Positions 1 through 10,498 of a DNA stretch of 64,000 nucleotides are shown here, one piece after another. This stretch comes from Paludisphaera soli (GTDB taxonomy: Bacteria > Planctomycetota > Planctomycetia > Isosphaerales > Isosphaeraceae). How positions within the stretch are numbered: the stretch's first letter is position 1; the number at the start of each line of letters is the position of its first letter. A program made the position numbers and the translations under genes. Location: the NCBI RefSeq assembly GCF_011064595.1, contig NZ_JAALJI010000028.1, positions 1 through 64,000 on the forward strand, in the 5' to 3' direction. The notes beneath the pieces were generated by a model, which saw only the letters and a list, made by a program, of their open reading frames with translations, was not told the DNA's origin and searched no databases.

Positions 1-632
1 AGGGAAATACTACCAGACCATCGCCGACCGTCAACAACCCACCGCGCGTGTTTTTGATTTTTGGTGCCCGCTTCGCTCCAAACTTCTGCGACACCTCGTT
101 TTTCAATCCGAAGGAATTCCTCGTGCCACCTGGTGACTGGGCCTCGGTGCAGCGTCCCTCCGACTCGGTTTGTCTTTTTCATGGTACTCGCCGCGTTTCC
201 TGAGATCCGATCCCCCGTTTCCCCTGTTTCAACCTACAGCCCCTTCCATACGGAAGCAGACTAAGGACCCGCGTGCGGTGGAACGCTCTTTTCTTGATTA
301 GGGAGCGCCTGATCGAGCGACGGGTCATCCATTCGGCGGGCCTTTGCGTTTTCGTCCTTCCATGGAGCTTCTTTCACATACGGTTCAGGACCTTGTCTTG
401 GTTCCAGTGGTATCGTACAAAGGAGTGTGTCGGACAGATGTTGAACGCCTTTGAGGCTGCGACATCTTTCCAGCTGATCCTCGGCTTAATCTCGGTTTTC
501 GCCCGCAACCGACTCCGTCACCCCGCCATCGCCCCCTCCTGGTCCACGCCTCGTTCGCCGCGACGATACGTGACGCCCTGTTCGCCGTCGCTTTCGGTCG
601 TCGCTCACTCGCCTTCGCAGGGTCGGGACGCC
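1..632. other. non-coding stretch at the left edge
   Basis: I see no supportable gene here. The sequence is visibly poorer in GC than the rest and lacks the strong third-position G/C bias of the neighbouring genes. A frame open from 273 runs into the cytochrome c gene, but its translation resembles no family and lies upstream of a good signal peptide. It is therefore treated as leader or promoter region of the gene starting at 633. Confidence 0.5.
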
Positions 633-2996
633 ATGAAGCTCTCCATCGGGATCTTGATCTCGCCTCCCTCGATGAGGTTCCTGGCCTTATTGGGGGTCCT
701 CGTTACATGCCTTGATCGGGCCTTCGCCGACGAACCCTCGCGGGGCCAGGCTCTCTACGCGAAGCAGTGCCTGTCCTGCCACGGCGCAGCCGGCGAGGGG
801 AGCGAGGACTACCCCTACGCCCTGGTGGGGGACAAGTCCGTCAAGGAGTTGTCCAGCTACATCACCAAGACGATGCCGGAGGACGACCCGGGAACCTGCG
901 TCGGAGAGGACGCCGAAGCGGTGGCGAGCTATATCCACGAGGCCTTCTATTCCAGCATCGCCCAGGCGCGGAACAAGCCGGCGCGGATCGAGCTTTCACG
1001 GCTGACGGTTCGCCAGTATCAGAACGCCCTCACCGACCTGATCGGCGGCTTTCGAGGGCCGATGGAGTGGGACGGTCCGAAGGGCTTGCAGGGCGTTTAT
1101 TCCAAGTCGCATCAGCACTGGAAGAAGGAAGATCGGATCATCGATCGGGTGGATCCGAGGATCCAGTTCGACTTCGGGGTGAATCTCCCCGACTCGCAGG
1201 AGGTGGGTCATCGCTTCTTCATCCGGTGGGAGGGGGGGGTCCTCGCTCCCGACACGGGGGATTACGAGTTCGTGGTCAGGACCGAGCACTCGACGCGGCT
1301 CTGGATCAACGACCTGGAGAAGCCGCTGATCGACCGCTGGGTGAAGTCGGGGAACGACACGGAGTTCCGCGAGACGATTCGACTGATCGGCGGGCGGGTG
1401 TACCCGATCCGGCTGGAGCTCTCGAAGGGGAAGCAGGGGGTCGACGACAGCAAGAAGGTGACGCCGGAGCCGACCAAGGCGAGCATCGCCCTGCTCTGGA
1501 AGCGGCCCAAGGCGGTCGTCGAGCCGATCACGGAGCGCCATCTCTCGCCGAAGCGGACGCCGGAGCTGTTCGTGCTCCAGACGCCCTTCCCCCCCGATGA
1601 TCGCAGCATGGGCTATGAGCGAGGGACGTCGGTCTCCAGGGCATGGGACGACGCGACGACCGACGCGGCTCTGGAGGCGGCGGCCTATGTGTCGAGCCGG
1701 CTCGACAAGCTCGCGCAGATGAAGCCGGACGCCCCCGATCGGGAGGCGAAGGTCCGGGAGTTCTGCGCGAAGTTCGTCGAGCGGGCCTTCCGTCGCCCGC
1801 TGACCGACGAGCAGAAGGCGGCGTACGTCGATCGCCGGTTCGGCGAGGGCGTGGATCTGGAGACCTCGGTCAAGAAGGTGGTGCTGGCGGCCCTGAAGTC
1901 GCCGAACTTCCTCTACCACGAGCCGAGCGGGACGCTCGACGCCTACGATGTCGCCGCGAGGCTGTCGTTCGGGCTCTGGGATTCGCTGCCCGACTCGACC
2001 TTGCTGGAAGCGGCGTCGCGCGACGACTTGAAGTCCCGCGAGAAGGTCGCAGAGCAGGCCGGGCGGATGGTGGAGGACCTGCGGACGAAGGCCAAGTTCC
2101 GGGAGTTCCTGCTCCAGTGGCTCAAGGTCGACCGCGTGACCGACCTGTCGAAGGACCCGAAGGTCTTCCCGGGCTTCGACGAGCAGATCGCGAGCGATCT
2201 GCGCACGTCGTTGGAAATGTTCCTGGAGGAGGTCTCGTGGTCGGAGGGGTCGGACTTCCGGCGCTTCCTCTCGGTCGACGAGATCCATCTGAACGGTCGG
2301 CTGGCCCAGTTCTACGGGGCCTCGCTGCCGGCGGACGCGCCTTTCCAGAAGGTCAAGCTCGGCGAGGAGCCTCGGGCGGGGCTGGTCACCCATCCTTATC
2401 TGATGGCGAGCAACGCCTACACCGCGACCAGTTCGCCGATCCATCGCGGGGTGTTCCTGACGCGGGGGGTCCTGGGTCGTTCGCTGATGCCGCCCCCCGA
2501 GGCGGTCGCGCCGCTGGCCCCCGACCTGCACGCGGGGCTCACCACGCGGGAGCGGGTGACCCTCCAGACGAGTCCCAAGGCGTGCCAGATGTGCCACACC
2601 ATGATCAACTCGGTCGGCTTCGCGCTGGAGAATTACGACGCCGTGGGCCGATTCCGCAAGGAAGAGAACGGCAAGCCGATCGACCCGACGGGCGAGTACC
2701 ACTCGCGATCGGGCGAGTCGGTCGTCTTCAACGGGCCCCAGGACCTGGCCAGGTATCTGGCCGAGACCGAGGAGTCTCACACCGCTTTCACCCAGCAGTT
2801 GTTCCATTATCTGGTGAAGCAGCCGATCAACGCGTTCGGACCCGAAGAGTTGAAGAAGCTGACCAAGGCGTTCGAGGAGCAGGGATTCAACATGCGACGC
2901 CTGATGGTGGACGCGATGGCGGCCTCGGCGTTGACCCCGCGGCGACCGTCGGACAACAATCAAGGGTCGGCCCCGGCCGTCGCGACGACCCCCTGA
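633..2996 (+). CDS. DUF1592/DUF1588/DUF1585 cytochrome c protein with PA14 domain
   Basis: Large exported haem protein of the planctomycete-type family (about 787 residues). Residues 14-32 form a hydrophobic signal peptide with likely cleavage after AFA. A c-type haem motif CLSCH lies at 46-50. A DUF1587-like segment begins near 117 and a PA14-like beta domain spans roughly 150-270. DUF1595 and DUF1592 regions follow, then DUF1588 with a second CxxCH (CQMCH, 651-655), and DUF1585 at the C terminus. Start 633 is chosen over the open extension to 273, which lacks coding character; ATG 672 is an alternative. The gene lies 80 bases upstream of a DUF1552 gene, a pairing typical of planctomycetes. 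A periplasmic redox role is inferred; the substrate is unknown. Confidence 0.92.
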   Translation: MKLSIGILISPPSMRFLALLGVLVTCLDRAFADEPSRGQALYAKQCLSCHGAAGEGSEDYPYALVGDKSVKELSSYITKTMPEDDPGTCVGEDAEAVASYIHEAFYSSIAQARNKPARIELSRLTVRQYQNALTDLIGGFRGPMEWDGPKGLQGVYSKSHQHWKKEDRIIDRVDPRIQFDFGVNLPDSQEVGHRFFIRWEGGVLAPDTGDYEFVVRTEHSTRLWINDLEKPLIDRWVKSGNDTEFRETIRLIGGRVYPIRLELSKGKQGVDDSKKVTPEPTKASIALLWKRPKAVVEPITERHLSPKRTPELFVLQTPFPPDDRSMGYERGTSVSRAWDDATTDAALEAAAYVSSRLDKLAQMKPDAPDREAKVREFCAKFVERAFRRPLTDEQKAAYVDRRFGEGVDLETSVKKVVLAALKSPNFLYHEPSGTLDAYDVAARLSFGLWDSLPDSTLLEAASRDDLKSREKVAEQAGRMVEDLRTKAKFREFLLQWLKVDRVTDLSKDPKVFPGFDEQIASDLRTSLEMFLEEVSWSEGSDFRRFLSVDEIHLNGRLAQFYGASLPADAPFQKVKLGEEPRAGLVTHPYLMASNAYTATSSPIHRGVFLTRGVLGRSLMPPPEAVAPLAPDLHAGLTTRERVTLQTSPKACQMCHTMINSVGFALENYDAVGRFRKEENGKPIDPTGEYHSRSGESVVFNGPQDLARYLAETEESHTAFTQQLFHYLVKQPINAFGPEELKKLTKAFEEQGFNMRRLMVDAMAASALTPRRPSDNNQGSAPAVATTP

Positions 2997-3076
2997 TTCG
3001 CCCCCGCCTCGCGTGACACGAATCGATCCGATCATCCCCCGGCGATGCGTCGCCACGTTCCCCACGGAGACGAAAC

Positions 3077-4399
3077 ATGGCCCGGACCCGAACACGAAGG
3101 ACGTTCCTACGAGACCTCGGCCTCAGCGCCGCGGCCCTGCCGTTCGTCCTGAACCTGCCGAGCCTGGGCTTCGCCGGGACGACCGCGCGGAAGAAGCGGC
3201 TGGTGGTCATGTTCAGCCCCAACGGCGTCATCCCGGACGCCTTCTGGCCGGACGAGGAAGGGGCCGACTTCAAACTGAAGGAGATCCTCACCCCGCTGGA
3301 GCCGTTCAAGGACAAGACGCTGATCCTCAACGGGGTCTGCGACAAGGTCCGGGGGGACGGCGACAATCACATGCGCGGGATGGGCTGCCTTCTGACGGGC
3401 ATCGAGCTGTTCCCGGGCAACATCCAGGGGGGGTCGGATACGCCGGCCGGCTGGGCGAGCGGCCTGTCGATCGACCAGGAGATCAAGAAGAAGTATCAGG
3501 CCGACGAGGCCACGCGGACGCGGTTCGGCTCGCTGGAGTTCGGCGTGATGGTCCCCGAGCGGGCCGACACCTGGACCCGCATGGTGTACGACGGGCCGAA
3601 CAAGCCGATCGCCCCGATCGACGACCCGTACCAGATGTTCTCGAAGCTCTACGGCCGGATGAAGGACCAGGAGAGCCTGAAGAGCATCCTCGACGACGTG
3701 AAGGGGGACCTCAAGAAGATCGAGTCCGCCGTGAGCGTCGAGGACCGCCGCATCCTGGAAGAGCACGCGACCTTCGTCCGCGAGATGGAGCAGGAGCTGA
3801 AGCACGACGACGGCGCCGGGCTTGATCATCCCGTGCCGGAGCTGGAGCCGGGCATCAAGACGGTCAACGACGAGATCCCCAAGATCAGCAAGACCCAGAT
3901 CGACCTGATGGTCCAGAGCTTCGCGGCCGACTTCTCGCGGATCGCGACGCTCCAGTACACGAACTCGGTCGGCATGGCGAAGATGAACTGGCTCGGCGTG
4001 TCGGAAGGCCACCACGAGCTGTCCCACAACCCGGACAGCGACGCGGCGTCAGTCGAGAAGCTGATCAAGATCAACAAGTGGTTCTGCGAGCAGTTGGCCT
4101 ACATGGCGAAGCGGCTCGCCGAGACGCCCGAGCCCGGCGGGCCCGGGTCGCTCCTGGACAACACCACGATCATCTGGACGAACGAGCTGGGCAAGGGGAA
4201 CTCCCACACGCTCAACGACATCCCGTTCGTCCTCGTGGGCAACGGCCTCGACTTCAAGATGGGGCGGTCGCTCAAGTACAAGAAGGTCGCCCACAACCGC
4301 CTGCTGCTCTCGATCGCCCACGGCATGGGCCACACCGAGCTTACGAAGTTCGGCAACCCCGACCATTGCGGCGACGGCCCGCTGAACGACCTGACCTGA
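3077..4399 (+). CDS. Tat-exported DUF1552 protein
   Basis: A 440-residue protein starting [15 protein letters not shown], a twin-arginine signal (RRTFLRD) followed by a hydrophobic stretch ending in GFA near residue 33. The body matches the DUF1552 family: an early [15 protein letters not shown] segment, a GMGCLLTG loop, and a late [13 protein letters not shown] region followed by NDIPFVLVG. The family is abundant in planctomycetes and almost always accompanies DUF1592-type cytochrome c genes, as here. It is probably folded in the cytoplasm with a cofactor or metal and then exported by Tat; the biochemical role is not established. It is followed by a strong hairpin at 4429-4476. Confidence 0.93.
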   Translation: MARTRTRRTFLRDLGLSAAALPFVLNLPSLGFAGTTARKKRLVVMFSPNGVIPDAFWPDEEGADFKLKEILTPLEPFKDKTLILNGVCDKVRGDGDNHMRGMGCLLTGIELFPGNIQGGSDTPAGWASGLSIDQEIKKKYQADEATRTRFGSLEFGVMVPERADTWTRMVYDGPNKPIAPIDDPYQMFSKLYGRMKDQESLKSILDDVKGDLKKIESAVSVEDRRILEEHATFVREMEQELKHDDGAGLDHPVPELEPGIKTVNDEIPKISKTQIDLMVQSFAADFSRIATLQYTNSVGMAKMNWLGVSEGHHELSHNPDSDAASVEKLIKINKWFCEQLAYMAKRLAETPEPGGPGSLLDNTTIIWTNELGKGNSHTLNDIPFVLVGNGLDFKMGRSLKYKKVAHNRLLLSIAHGMGHTELTKFGNPDHCGDGPLNDLT

Positions 4400-4428
4400 T
4401 CCTTGCCGACTCCCTCCGATCGATCGTC

Positions 4429-4476
4429 GGAAACGGCCAGGGAGGGGCTCCCAAAGCCCCCTCCCTGGCCGTTTCC
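4429..4476 (+). terminator. long hairpin after the DUF1592-DUF1552 pair
   Basis: Arms at 4429-4449 and 4455-4476 are complementary over 21 positions with a single bulged C, separated by a five-base loop. There is no T-run after the stem. The position 30 bases past the DUF1552 stop fits a transcription terminator or mRNA 3'-end stabiliser. Confidence 0.7.
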
Positions 4477-4650
4477 GCGCGCCCGTGGCGGTGGGTCGGC
4501 TCGTCGCCCGCGTCGAGATTGATCGGACGGCGAGGGAATTATGAAAAGCCCGTCAAGCCGGCGTCCGGCACGCGCCGGGAGTGTCGCCGCCTGCTACGAT
4601 GCGACCGGAGCGGCCGGCGAGTCGTTCGGCCGATGGCGAAGCGGAGCAAC

Positions 4651-7203
4651 ATGATGCGACGGATGATAAGGCTGGCGGTCTGTCTCGGGCTCGTGGGGCG
4701 GGCGGCGACGGTCGTGGGGCAGGTCGTCCCTGAGAAACCGGCGCGGGCCGTGGAAATCGTCTGGCCGGGCCTGAAGCCCTCGGGGTCCGTGCTCCTGCCG
4801 AACGGCTGGTCGCTGAAGCCGGTGGGCCGCCAGACGCCGCTCGGCGACTTCCCGATCCTGCTCGCCGAACACCCCTCCCGGCCGATCCTCGCCATCCTCC
4901 ACGCCGGCTACGGCGAGCACGAAGCCGTCACCCTCGACGCCCGCACGAGCCGCGTGATCGGGCGTGCGACGATCCCGGAAACCTATGGCGGGATGGCCTG
5001 GTCGGCCGACGGCGCGAAGCTGTTCGTGGGGGGCGGGTTCGACGACGTCGTCTACGCGTTCGACCACGCCGACGGCCTCCTCACGAACCGGCGCACGCTC
5101 TCGCTGCATGTGGGGGGCGCGCCGACCGTGGAAGACGCCACCACCCCCCTGCCCCGCTCGCGACGCGGCGCCGACGAGGCGAAGGGCGCGGTGGCCGGAC
5201 TCGCGCCGTCGAAGGACGGCTCGACGCTCTGGGTGGCCGACGCCTTCGCCCATCAGGTCGTCCAACTCGATCTGAACGCCGGAAAGGCCGTCGCGGAGAT
5301 CGCCCTGCCGAAAGACAGTTACCCTTACGGCCTGACGCTCGACGAGTCGCGTGGCAGACTCTACGTCAGCCTCTGGGGACGCGCCGAGGTCACCGTCCTC
5401 GAGACGGCCGGACGGATGGTCGTCGGGTCGTGGAAGACGGAGGAGCACCCGAACGAGATGCTCCTGACCAAGGGGGGCCGGTTCCTGTTCGTGGCGAACG
5501 CCAACCGCAACACGGTGAGCGTCTTCGACGCCGAGGCCGGACGACCGCTGGCGACGATCGGCACGGCGATCCACCCCAAGGCCCCTTCGGGGAGCACGCC
5601 GAACTCGCTGGCGACCACGCCCGAGGAGTCGATCCTGTTCGTGGCCAATGCCGACACCAACGACGTGGCGGTGGTCAACATCGCCGACCCCGCCCACAGC
5701 GCCCCGCTGGGTTTCATCCCCGCCGGGTGGTATCCGACCTCGGTGCGGTCGTCGCGCGACGGGAAGTCGCTCTGGATCGCCAACGGCAAGGGGACCACGT
5801 CCCGGGCCAATCGCGAAGGCCCCGCCCCGGGCGTCGCCACCCCTTCGATCCGCGAGTACATCGGCGGGCTCTTCAAGGGGACGCTCTCCACCCTCCCGAC
5901 GCCCACTCCCCAGCAGATGGCGGGGTACACCAAAACCGTCTACGAGTCCTGCCCGCTGGCCGCCGAGGGGGCGGCGACGGCGTCGGGGCCGAAGGCGCCG
6001 GCCGGCAACCCCATCCCCGGCAAGGTCGGCGACCCCTCGCCGATCAAGTACTGCATCTACATCATCAAGGAGAACCGCACCTACGACCAGGTCTTCGGCG
6101 ACATGCCCGAGGGGAACGGCGATCCCCAGCTCTGCCTCTTCCCCGAGGAGATCACGCCGAACCACCACGCCCTGGCCCGCGAGTTCGTCCTGCTCGACAA
6201 TTTCTACGTCGACGGCGAGGTGAGCGCCGACGGCCATGAATGGACGATGGGGGCCTACGCGACCGACTTCGTCGAGCGGACCTGGCCGCTCAGCTACCGC
6301 GGCGACCGCCGCGTCCCCTACCCCGCCGAGGGCAAGCTCGACATCGCCTTCCCCTCCGGCGGATATCTCTGGGACAAGGCCAAGGAGAAAGGCGTCTCCT
6401 ATCGCTCTTACGGCGAGTTCGTCTCCAAGGGCTCCGGGCCGGGCGCCGTCGCGACGACGAAGATCGAGTCGCTGAGGGGGAATTTCGACCCGGACTACCC
6501 TGTGTATGACCTGACGGTCCCCGATCAGGAACGAGCCGACCGCTTCCTCGTCGAGCTGAAGGCGTTCGAGGAGAAGGGCGAACTGCCGCGACTGATCGTG
6601 ATGCGCCTGCCGAACGACCACACGTCGGGCACCCGACCCGGCGTCCCGACCGTGCAGGCGATGGTCGCCGACAACGACCTGGCCCTCGGCCGGGTGGTCG
6701 AAGGGCTCAGTCATTCGAAGTTCTGGAATGAGATGGCGGTGTTCGTGGTCGAGGACGACGCCCAGAACGGGTCGGACCACGTCGACGCCCACCGCACGGT
6801 CGCGCTGGCGATCAGCCCGTACATCAAGCGGAAGTCCGTGGACTCCACGATGTACTCCACCTCGTCGATGCTCCGCACCATGGAGCTGATCCTGGGCCTC
6901 GACCCGATGAGCCAGTTCGACGCCGCCGCCCGGCCGATGTGGGCCTCTTTCACCGAGCAGCCCGACCTCGCCCCGTATCGGCACGTCCCCGCGCGGATCG
7001 ACATCAATCAGCGGAACGCCGCGGACGCCCCCGGCGCCGAGGCGTCGCTCAAGCTGGACCTGGACGAAGAAGATAAGGCCGACGACCTCGTGTTCAACGA
7101 GATCATCTGGAAGGCCGTCCGAGGGGCCGACTCCGTGATGCCGCCCCCCGTCCGCGCCGCCTTCGTCCTGCCCAAGCCCAAGCGCGACGACGACGACGAC
7201 TGA
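4651..7203 (+). CDS. YncE-like beta-propeller / phosphoesterase (alkaline phosphatase superfamily) fusion
   Basis: Exported protein of about 850 residues with two modules. The N-terminal half carries YVTN/YncE-type repeats (LFVANANRNTVSVFD, LFVANADTNDVAVVN and others), expected to form a seven-bladed propeller. The C-terminal half is a PF04185-like phosphoesterase opening with IKENRTYDQVFGDM near residue 471 and containing HEWTMGAYATDF, MRLPNDHT, VVEDDAQNGSDHVDAHR and LRTMELILGLDP. The signal peptide is MMRRMIRLAVCLGLVG with probable cleavage after VGQ. ATG 4651 is preferred because GGAG lies four bases upstream; ATG 4633 is possible. The acidic tail ends in five aspartates. The substrate is unknown; acid phosphatase or phospholipase C-like activity is typical of the family. 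Confidence 0.9.
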   Translation: MMRRMIRLAVCLGLVGRAATVVGQVVPEKPARAVEIVWPGLKPSGSVLLPNGWSLKPVGRQTPLGDFPILLAEHPSRPILAILHAGYGEHEAVTLDARTSRVIGRATIPETYGGMAWSADGAKLFVGGGFDDVVYAFDHADGLLTNRRTLSLHVGGAPTVEDATTPLPRSRRGADEAKGAVAGLAPSKDGSTLWVADAFAHQVVQLDLNAGKAVAEIALPKDSYPYGLTLDESRGRLYVSLWGRAEVTVLETAGRMVVGSWKTEEHPNEMLLTKGGRFLFVANANRNTVSVFDAEAGRPLATIGTAIHPKAPSGSTPNSLATTPEESILFVANADTNDVAVVNIADPAHSAPLGFIPAGWYPTSVRSSRDGKSLWIANGKGTTSRANREGPAPGVATPSIREYIGGLFKGTLSTLPTPTPQQMAGYTKTVYESCPLAAEGAATASGPKAPAGNPIPGKVGDPSPIKYCIYIIKENRTYDQVFGDMPEGNGDPQLCLFPEEITPNHHALAREFVLLDNFYVDGEVSADGHEWTMGAYATDFVERTWPLSYRGDRRVPYPAEGKLDIAFPSGGYLWDKAKEKGVSYRSYGEFVSKGSGPGAVATTKIESLRGNFDPDYPVYDLTVPDQERADRFLVELKAFEEKGELPRLIVMRLPNDHTSGTRPGVPTVQAMVADNDLALGRVVEGLSHSKFWNEMAVFVVEDDAQNGSDHVDAHRTVALAISPYIKRKSVDSTMYSTSSMLRTMELILGLDPMSQFDAAARPMWASFTEQPDLAPYRHVPARIDINQRNAADAPGAEASLKLDLDEEDKADDLVFNEIIWKAVRGADSVMPPPVRAAFVLPKPKRDDDDD

Positions 7204-7223
7204 ACGAGGCCAGGAACGGCCGG

Positions 7224-7246
7224 CGCGTCGGGATCTCCCCGGCGCG
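7224..7246. terminator. hairpin between convergent genes
   Basis: A nine-base GC-rich stem (7224-7232 with 7238-7246, one G-T wobble) sits in the 56-base gap between two converging genes. It would be read as a terminator from either side. There is no clear T-run. Confidence 0.45.
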
Positions 7247-7259
7247 GCGGCTCGTCGGT

Positions 7260-8996
7260 TCAGTCGGACGCCGGGGGAAGTCCCGCGGCCAGGTAGGTTT
7301 CCAGCGGCGGGCGTCGGCCCGCGTCGGCGACGGCGGCCTCGCAGGCGAGGGCCACGGCGAGCAGCGTCGACTCGTCATAGAGGCGGCCGGTCAGCGTGAT
7401 CGTGGAGGGCGAAGGGTGCCCGTCGCGGTCGCGGAGCGTGGCGGGGAAGATGACCGAAGGATGGCCGGTCAGGTTCGTGATCGTCAGGTCGGGTCCGCCC
7501 CAGCCGAGGAATACGTCGACCTGCTCGAAGACGCGGGCCATCTCCTCCATGAGGAGCGTCCGCACCCGCGCTGCGCGGAGGTATTCGACGGCCGGGGTGA
7601 GCTGGCCGACACGGAACGTCTCGGGCCACTCATTCAGGCCCTCGGTGACGTGTCGGCGCGTCAGGTCGTCGAACACGGCGGCGGCCTCGGTGCCCAGCAT
7701 GAGCGAGACGGCCCAGGGGGGATACTTCGTCGGCAGCTCGATGGGGACCAGTTCGAAGCCCAGCGCGCGGAGCGTCCGGGCCTCGGGTCGGTCTTCGGCG
7801 GGCTTGCCGTCGAGGCTCGGGACGCCGACCTTGATCCGGCCGACGTCGATCGTCGGCGGCCAGGCGAAGGGCCGGTCGACCGCCGTGGGGTCGAGGCCGT
7901 CGCGGCCGTGGATCGCGTCCAGGACGAGTGCGCAATCTTCGACCGATCGGGTGATGGGGCCGATCTTGTCCATCGTCCACGAGAGCGACATGCAGCCGTG
8001 GCGGCTGATCCGGCCGAAGGTCGGGCGGAGCCCCGTCGCGCCGCAGGCCCGGCACGGGGAGATGATGCTCCCCAGGGTCTCGCTGCCGATCGCGAAGCCG
8101 ACCAGCCCCGCCGCCGCCGCCGAGGCCGATCCGGCCGACGAGCCGCTCGATCCCCGGCGAGGGTCCCAGGGGCTTCGGGTCATGCCGCCGTGCCAGCGGT
8201 CCCCCATCGCCAGGGCGCCCATGCTGAGCTTGGCGACCATCACGGCCCCGGCCTCTTCGAGCCGGGCCGAGACCGTCGCCTTGACGTCGATCACGCGGTC
8301 CTGGAACTGCGGCGCGCCCCAGGTCGTCGGATAGCCGGGGTGGGCGATGAGGTCCTTCGCCCCCCAGGGGATCCCGTGCAAGGGTCCGCGATAACGCCCG
8401 GCGGCGATCTCGGCGTCGGCCCCGGCCGCCTGTTTCCGGGCCAGCTCTTCCGTGAGATTCACCACGCATTTCAGGATCGGGTCGAACCGCTTGAGCCGGC
8501 CGAGGTACAGATTCGTCAGCTCGACCGACGTGACCTGCCGCGTGCGGACCAGTTCGGCCAGGCGAGCGACCGGCAGGAAGGCCAGATCCTCTTCGGAAGC
8601 GGGACGGCCGATCGGGCCCGTCGCGATCGGCGCGGCCCGGTTGCGTTCCGCCGGCCCGGCGGGCGCCAGGCCTGGCGCGGGGTTGAACTGGAGGGCGGGG
8701 AGGACGTCGTAAGCGATCTCGACCTTGCGAAGGGCCTCGAAGCGGCGGAGGCTGGAGGCGGCCGATTCGGCCACCTGGGCTCGCTCGTCGTCGGTGAACG
8801 CGACTCCGGCGATCCACTCGGCCTGGCGGACCATCTCGGCGGTGACGGCGCCCTTCTCGGCCGCCTGGGCGGCGAGGGCGCGTCGGAAGACGGGGCCGCC
8901 GAAGCCGAGGGCGGCGAGCCCCCCGAGCACCGCGCGACGGCGGATCCCCGCCGCGTCTCGCGGCCCCGATCCGGGCTCGACGCATCCCTCGCTCAT
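7260..8996 (-). CDS. amidase signature family hydrolase, Tat-exported
   Basis: A 578-residue protein of the amidase signature family. The Ser-cisSer-Lys triad elements are present: GIPWGAKDLI supplies the lysine, GSSGSSAGSA the cis-serine, and SETLGSI the nucleophile serine. The N terminus has a twin-arginine-like IRRRAVLGGLAALGFGG stretch, suggesting export. About 100 residues between signal and catalytic core resemble the extra N-terminal region of other planctomycete amidases. Substrate cannot be told from sequence; the family covers amides, aspartyl-tRNA-type substrates and peptides, but GatA is unlikely given export and the absence of gatB/gatC nearby. The stop lies ten bases from the clpX stop side, and the same orientation suggests possible co-transcription downstream of clpX. 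Confidence 0.9.
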   Translation of the reverse strand: MSEGCVEPGSGPRDAAGIRRRAVLGGLAALGFGGPVFRRALAAQAAEKGAVTAEMVRQAEWIAGVAFTDDERAQVAESAASSLRRFEALRKVEIAYDVLPALQFNPAPGLAPAGPAERNRAAPIATGPIGRPASEEDLAFLPVARLAELVRTRQVTSVELTNLYLGRLKRFDPILKCVVNLTEELARKQAAGADAEIAAGRYRGPLHGIPWGAKDLIAHPGYPTTWGAPQFQDRVIDVKATVSARLEEAGAVMVAKLSMGALAMGDRWHGGMTRSPWDPRRGSSGSSAGSASAAAAGLVGFAIGSETLGSIISPCRACGATGLRPTFGRISRHGCMSLSWTMDKIGPITRSVEDCALVLDAIHGRDGLDPTAVDRPFAWPPTIDVGRIKVGVPSLDGKPAEDRPEARTLRALGFELVPIELPTKYPPWAVSLMLGTEAAAVFDDLTRRHVTEGLNEWPETFRVGQLTPAVEYLRAARVRTLLMEEMARVFEQVDVFLGWGGPDLTITNLTGHPSVIFPATLRDRDGHPSPSTITLTGRLYDESTLLAVALACEAAVADAGRRPPLETYLAAGLPPASD

Positions 8997-9006
8997 GGCG
9001 GCGACC

Positions 9007-10305
9007 TCAGGGCCTCGCGGCCGGTTCGAAGAGCTTCTCTTCCTTGCGGACGATCTTGTCGGTGATGGCGTAGATCTGGCCGGGCTCGCGCTCGGGCAGT
9101 TCGTACATCACTTCGAGCATCAGGTTTTCCATGATCGACCGCAGCGCCCGCGCGCCGGTGCCTCGGGCCTTGGCCAGCTCGGCGATGGCGTGGATGGCGC
9201 CTTCGGTGAATTCCAGCTTCGCCCCGTCCAGGTGGAACAGCACCTGATACTGCTTCGTCAGGGCGTCCTTCGGCTCGCGTAGGATGCGGGCGAGGTCGGC
9301 GATGGAGAGCTGGTCGAGGGTCGCGATGATCGGCAGCCGGCCGATCAGCTCGGGGATCATGCCGTAGCGTTCCAGGTCCTCAGGCGTGACCTGGGCGACC
9401 AGCTCGTTGCGCTCCAGCTCGCGGTCCTGCTGGGCCTCGCTCCCCCGGCCGAAGCCGATCATCTTGCGGCCCAGCCGCTTGCCGATGATCTCTTCCAGGC
9501 CGACGAACGTGCCGCCGCAGATGAAGAGGATGTTCGAGGTGTCGACCTGGAGGTACTGCTGCTCCGGGTGCTTGCGGCCCCCCTGGGGCGGGACGTTGGC
9601 GACGGTCCCTTCCAGGAGCTTGAGCATGGCCTGCTGGACGCCCTCGCCCGACACGTCGCGGGTGATCGAGACGTTCTGGCTGGTCTTGCCGATCTTGTCG
9701 ATCTCGTCGATGTAGATGATGCCCTTCTCGGCCGCGGCGATGTCGTAGTCGGCCGCCATGACGAGCTTGAGGATCAGGTTCTCGACGTCCTCGCCGACGT
9801 AACCGGCCTCGGTCAACGTGGTCGCGTCGCCGATGGCGAAGGGGACGTGCAGCCGTCGGGCGAGGGTCTGTGCCAGGGCCGTCTTGCCGCAGCCTGTGGG
9901 GCCGATCAGCAGGACGTTGCTCTTGGCGACCTCGACGTCCTGGAGGTCGGGGTCGGTGATCTCGCCGCCGAGCACGCGCTTGTAATGGTTGACGACGGCG
10001 ACGGCCAGCGTCTTCTTGACGTTCTCCTGGCCGATGATGTAATCGTCGAGGTGCGCGACCAGCTCGCGCGGGGTGGGGAGCTTCTCGATCTGGGCCTTGG
10101 CGCGCTGATGCTGCTGAAAGATCCCCTCGCACACGTCGACGCACTGGCTGCAGATGTGGGCGATCTCATGGCCCTGCGCGACGGCCTGGAGCGCCTTGCC
10201 CTCGATCATCGGGCCGGCCTCGGAACCGGGCCGTCCGCAGAAATCGCAGGCCATCGGGATCGGCCCGGCGGGCGTACTGCCTTCACTCATGATCTTCGAA
10301 CTCAT
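9007..10305 (-). CDS. clpX: ATP-dependent Clp protease ATP-binding subunit ClpX
   Basis: ClpX unfoldase, 432 residues, the usual length. The N-terminal zinc-binding domain has cysteines at 20, 23, 52 and 55. Walker A is GPTGCGKT at 135-142, the pore loop GYVG at 168-171, and Walker B ends DEID at 200-203. An MIGFG segment corresponds to the IGF loop that docks on ClpP. The protein unfolds tagged substrates and feeds them to ClpP. No clpP or tig gene is adjacent, so the common tig-clpP-clpX order is broken in this genome. The start may be residue 1 or Met6; neither changes the domain content. Confidence 0.97.
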   Translation of the reverse strand: MSSKIMSEGSTPAGPIPMACDFCGRPGSEAGPMIEGKALQAVAQGHEIAHICSQCVDVCEGIFQQHQRAKAQIEKLPTPRELVAHLDDYIIGQENVKKTLAVAVVNHYKRVLGGEITDPDLQDVEVAKSNVLLIGPTGCGKTALAQTLARRLHVPFAIGDATTLTEAGYVGEDVENLILKLVMAADYDIAAAEKGIIYIDEIDKIGKTSQNVSITRDVSGEGVQQAMLKLLEGTVANVPPQGGRKHPEQQYLQVDTSNILFICGGTFVGLEEIIGKRLGRKMIGFGRGSEAQQDRELERNELVAQVTPEDLERYGMIPELIGRLPIIATLDQLSIADLARILREPKDALTKQYQVLFHLDGAKLEFTEGAIHAIAELAKARGTGARALRSIMENLMLEVMYELPEREPGQIYAITDKIVRKEEKLFEPAARP

Positions 10306-10498
10306 CCCTTCGCGTGGTGGTCGAGCTTTTTCCGGGCGGTGATTGTCTCATAACGGGCCCGCTTCCTCCTAGAGGAACGATCCGGGCCGGCGTCCCCGAG
10401 GTTCCGTCCGACCTTCGACTTCCGCCTTATCGGCGAGCCGGCTCGGGGATCGTGAACCCGAGCGGCCCCCGCCCCGACCGCCAAGAGGGAGCATCCCC

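Noticed and set aside
273-632. In-frame N-terminal extension of the DUF1592 gene
   Set aside because: It has no homology or coding bias, and it places 133 residues ahead of a clear signal peptide.
996-3095. 699-codon minus-strand open frame
   Set aside because: It is an antisense shadow of the DUF1592 gene; such frames are expected in high-GC coding DNA and the translation is low-complexity and R-rich.
4078-4650. Open extension upstream of the phosphoesterase gene
   Set aside because: It overlaps the DUF1552 gene and the hairpin at 4429-4476; the signal peptide sets the start at 4633-4654.
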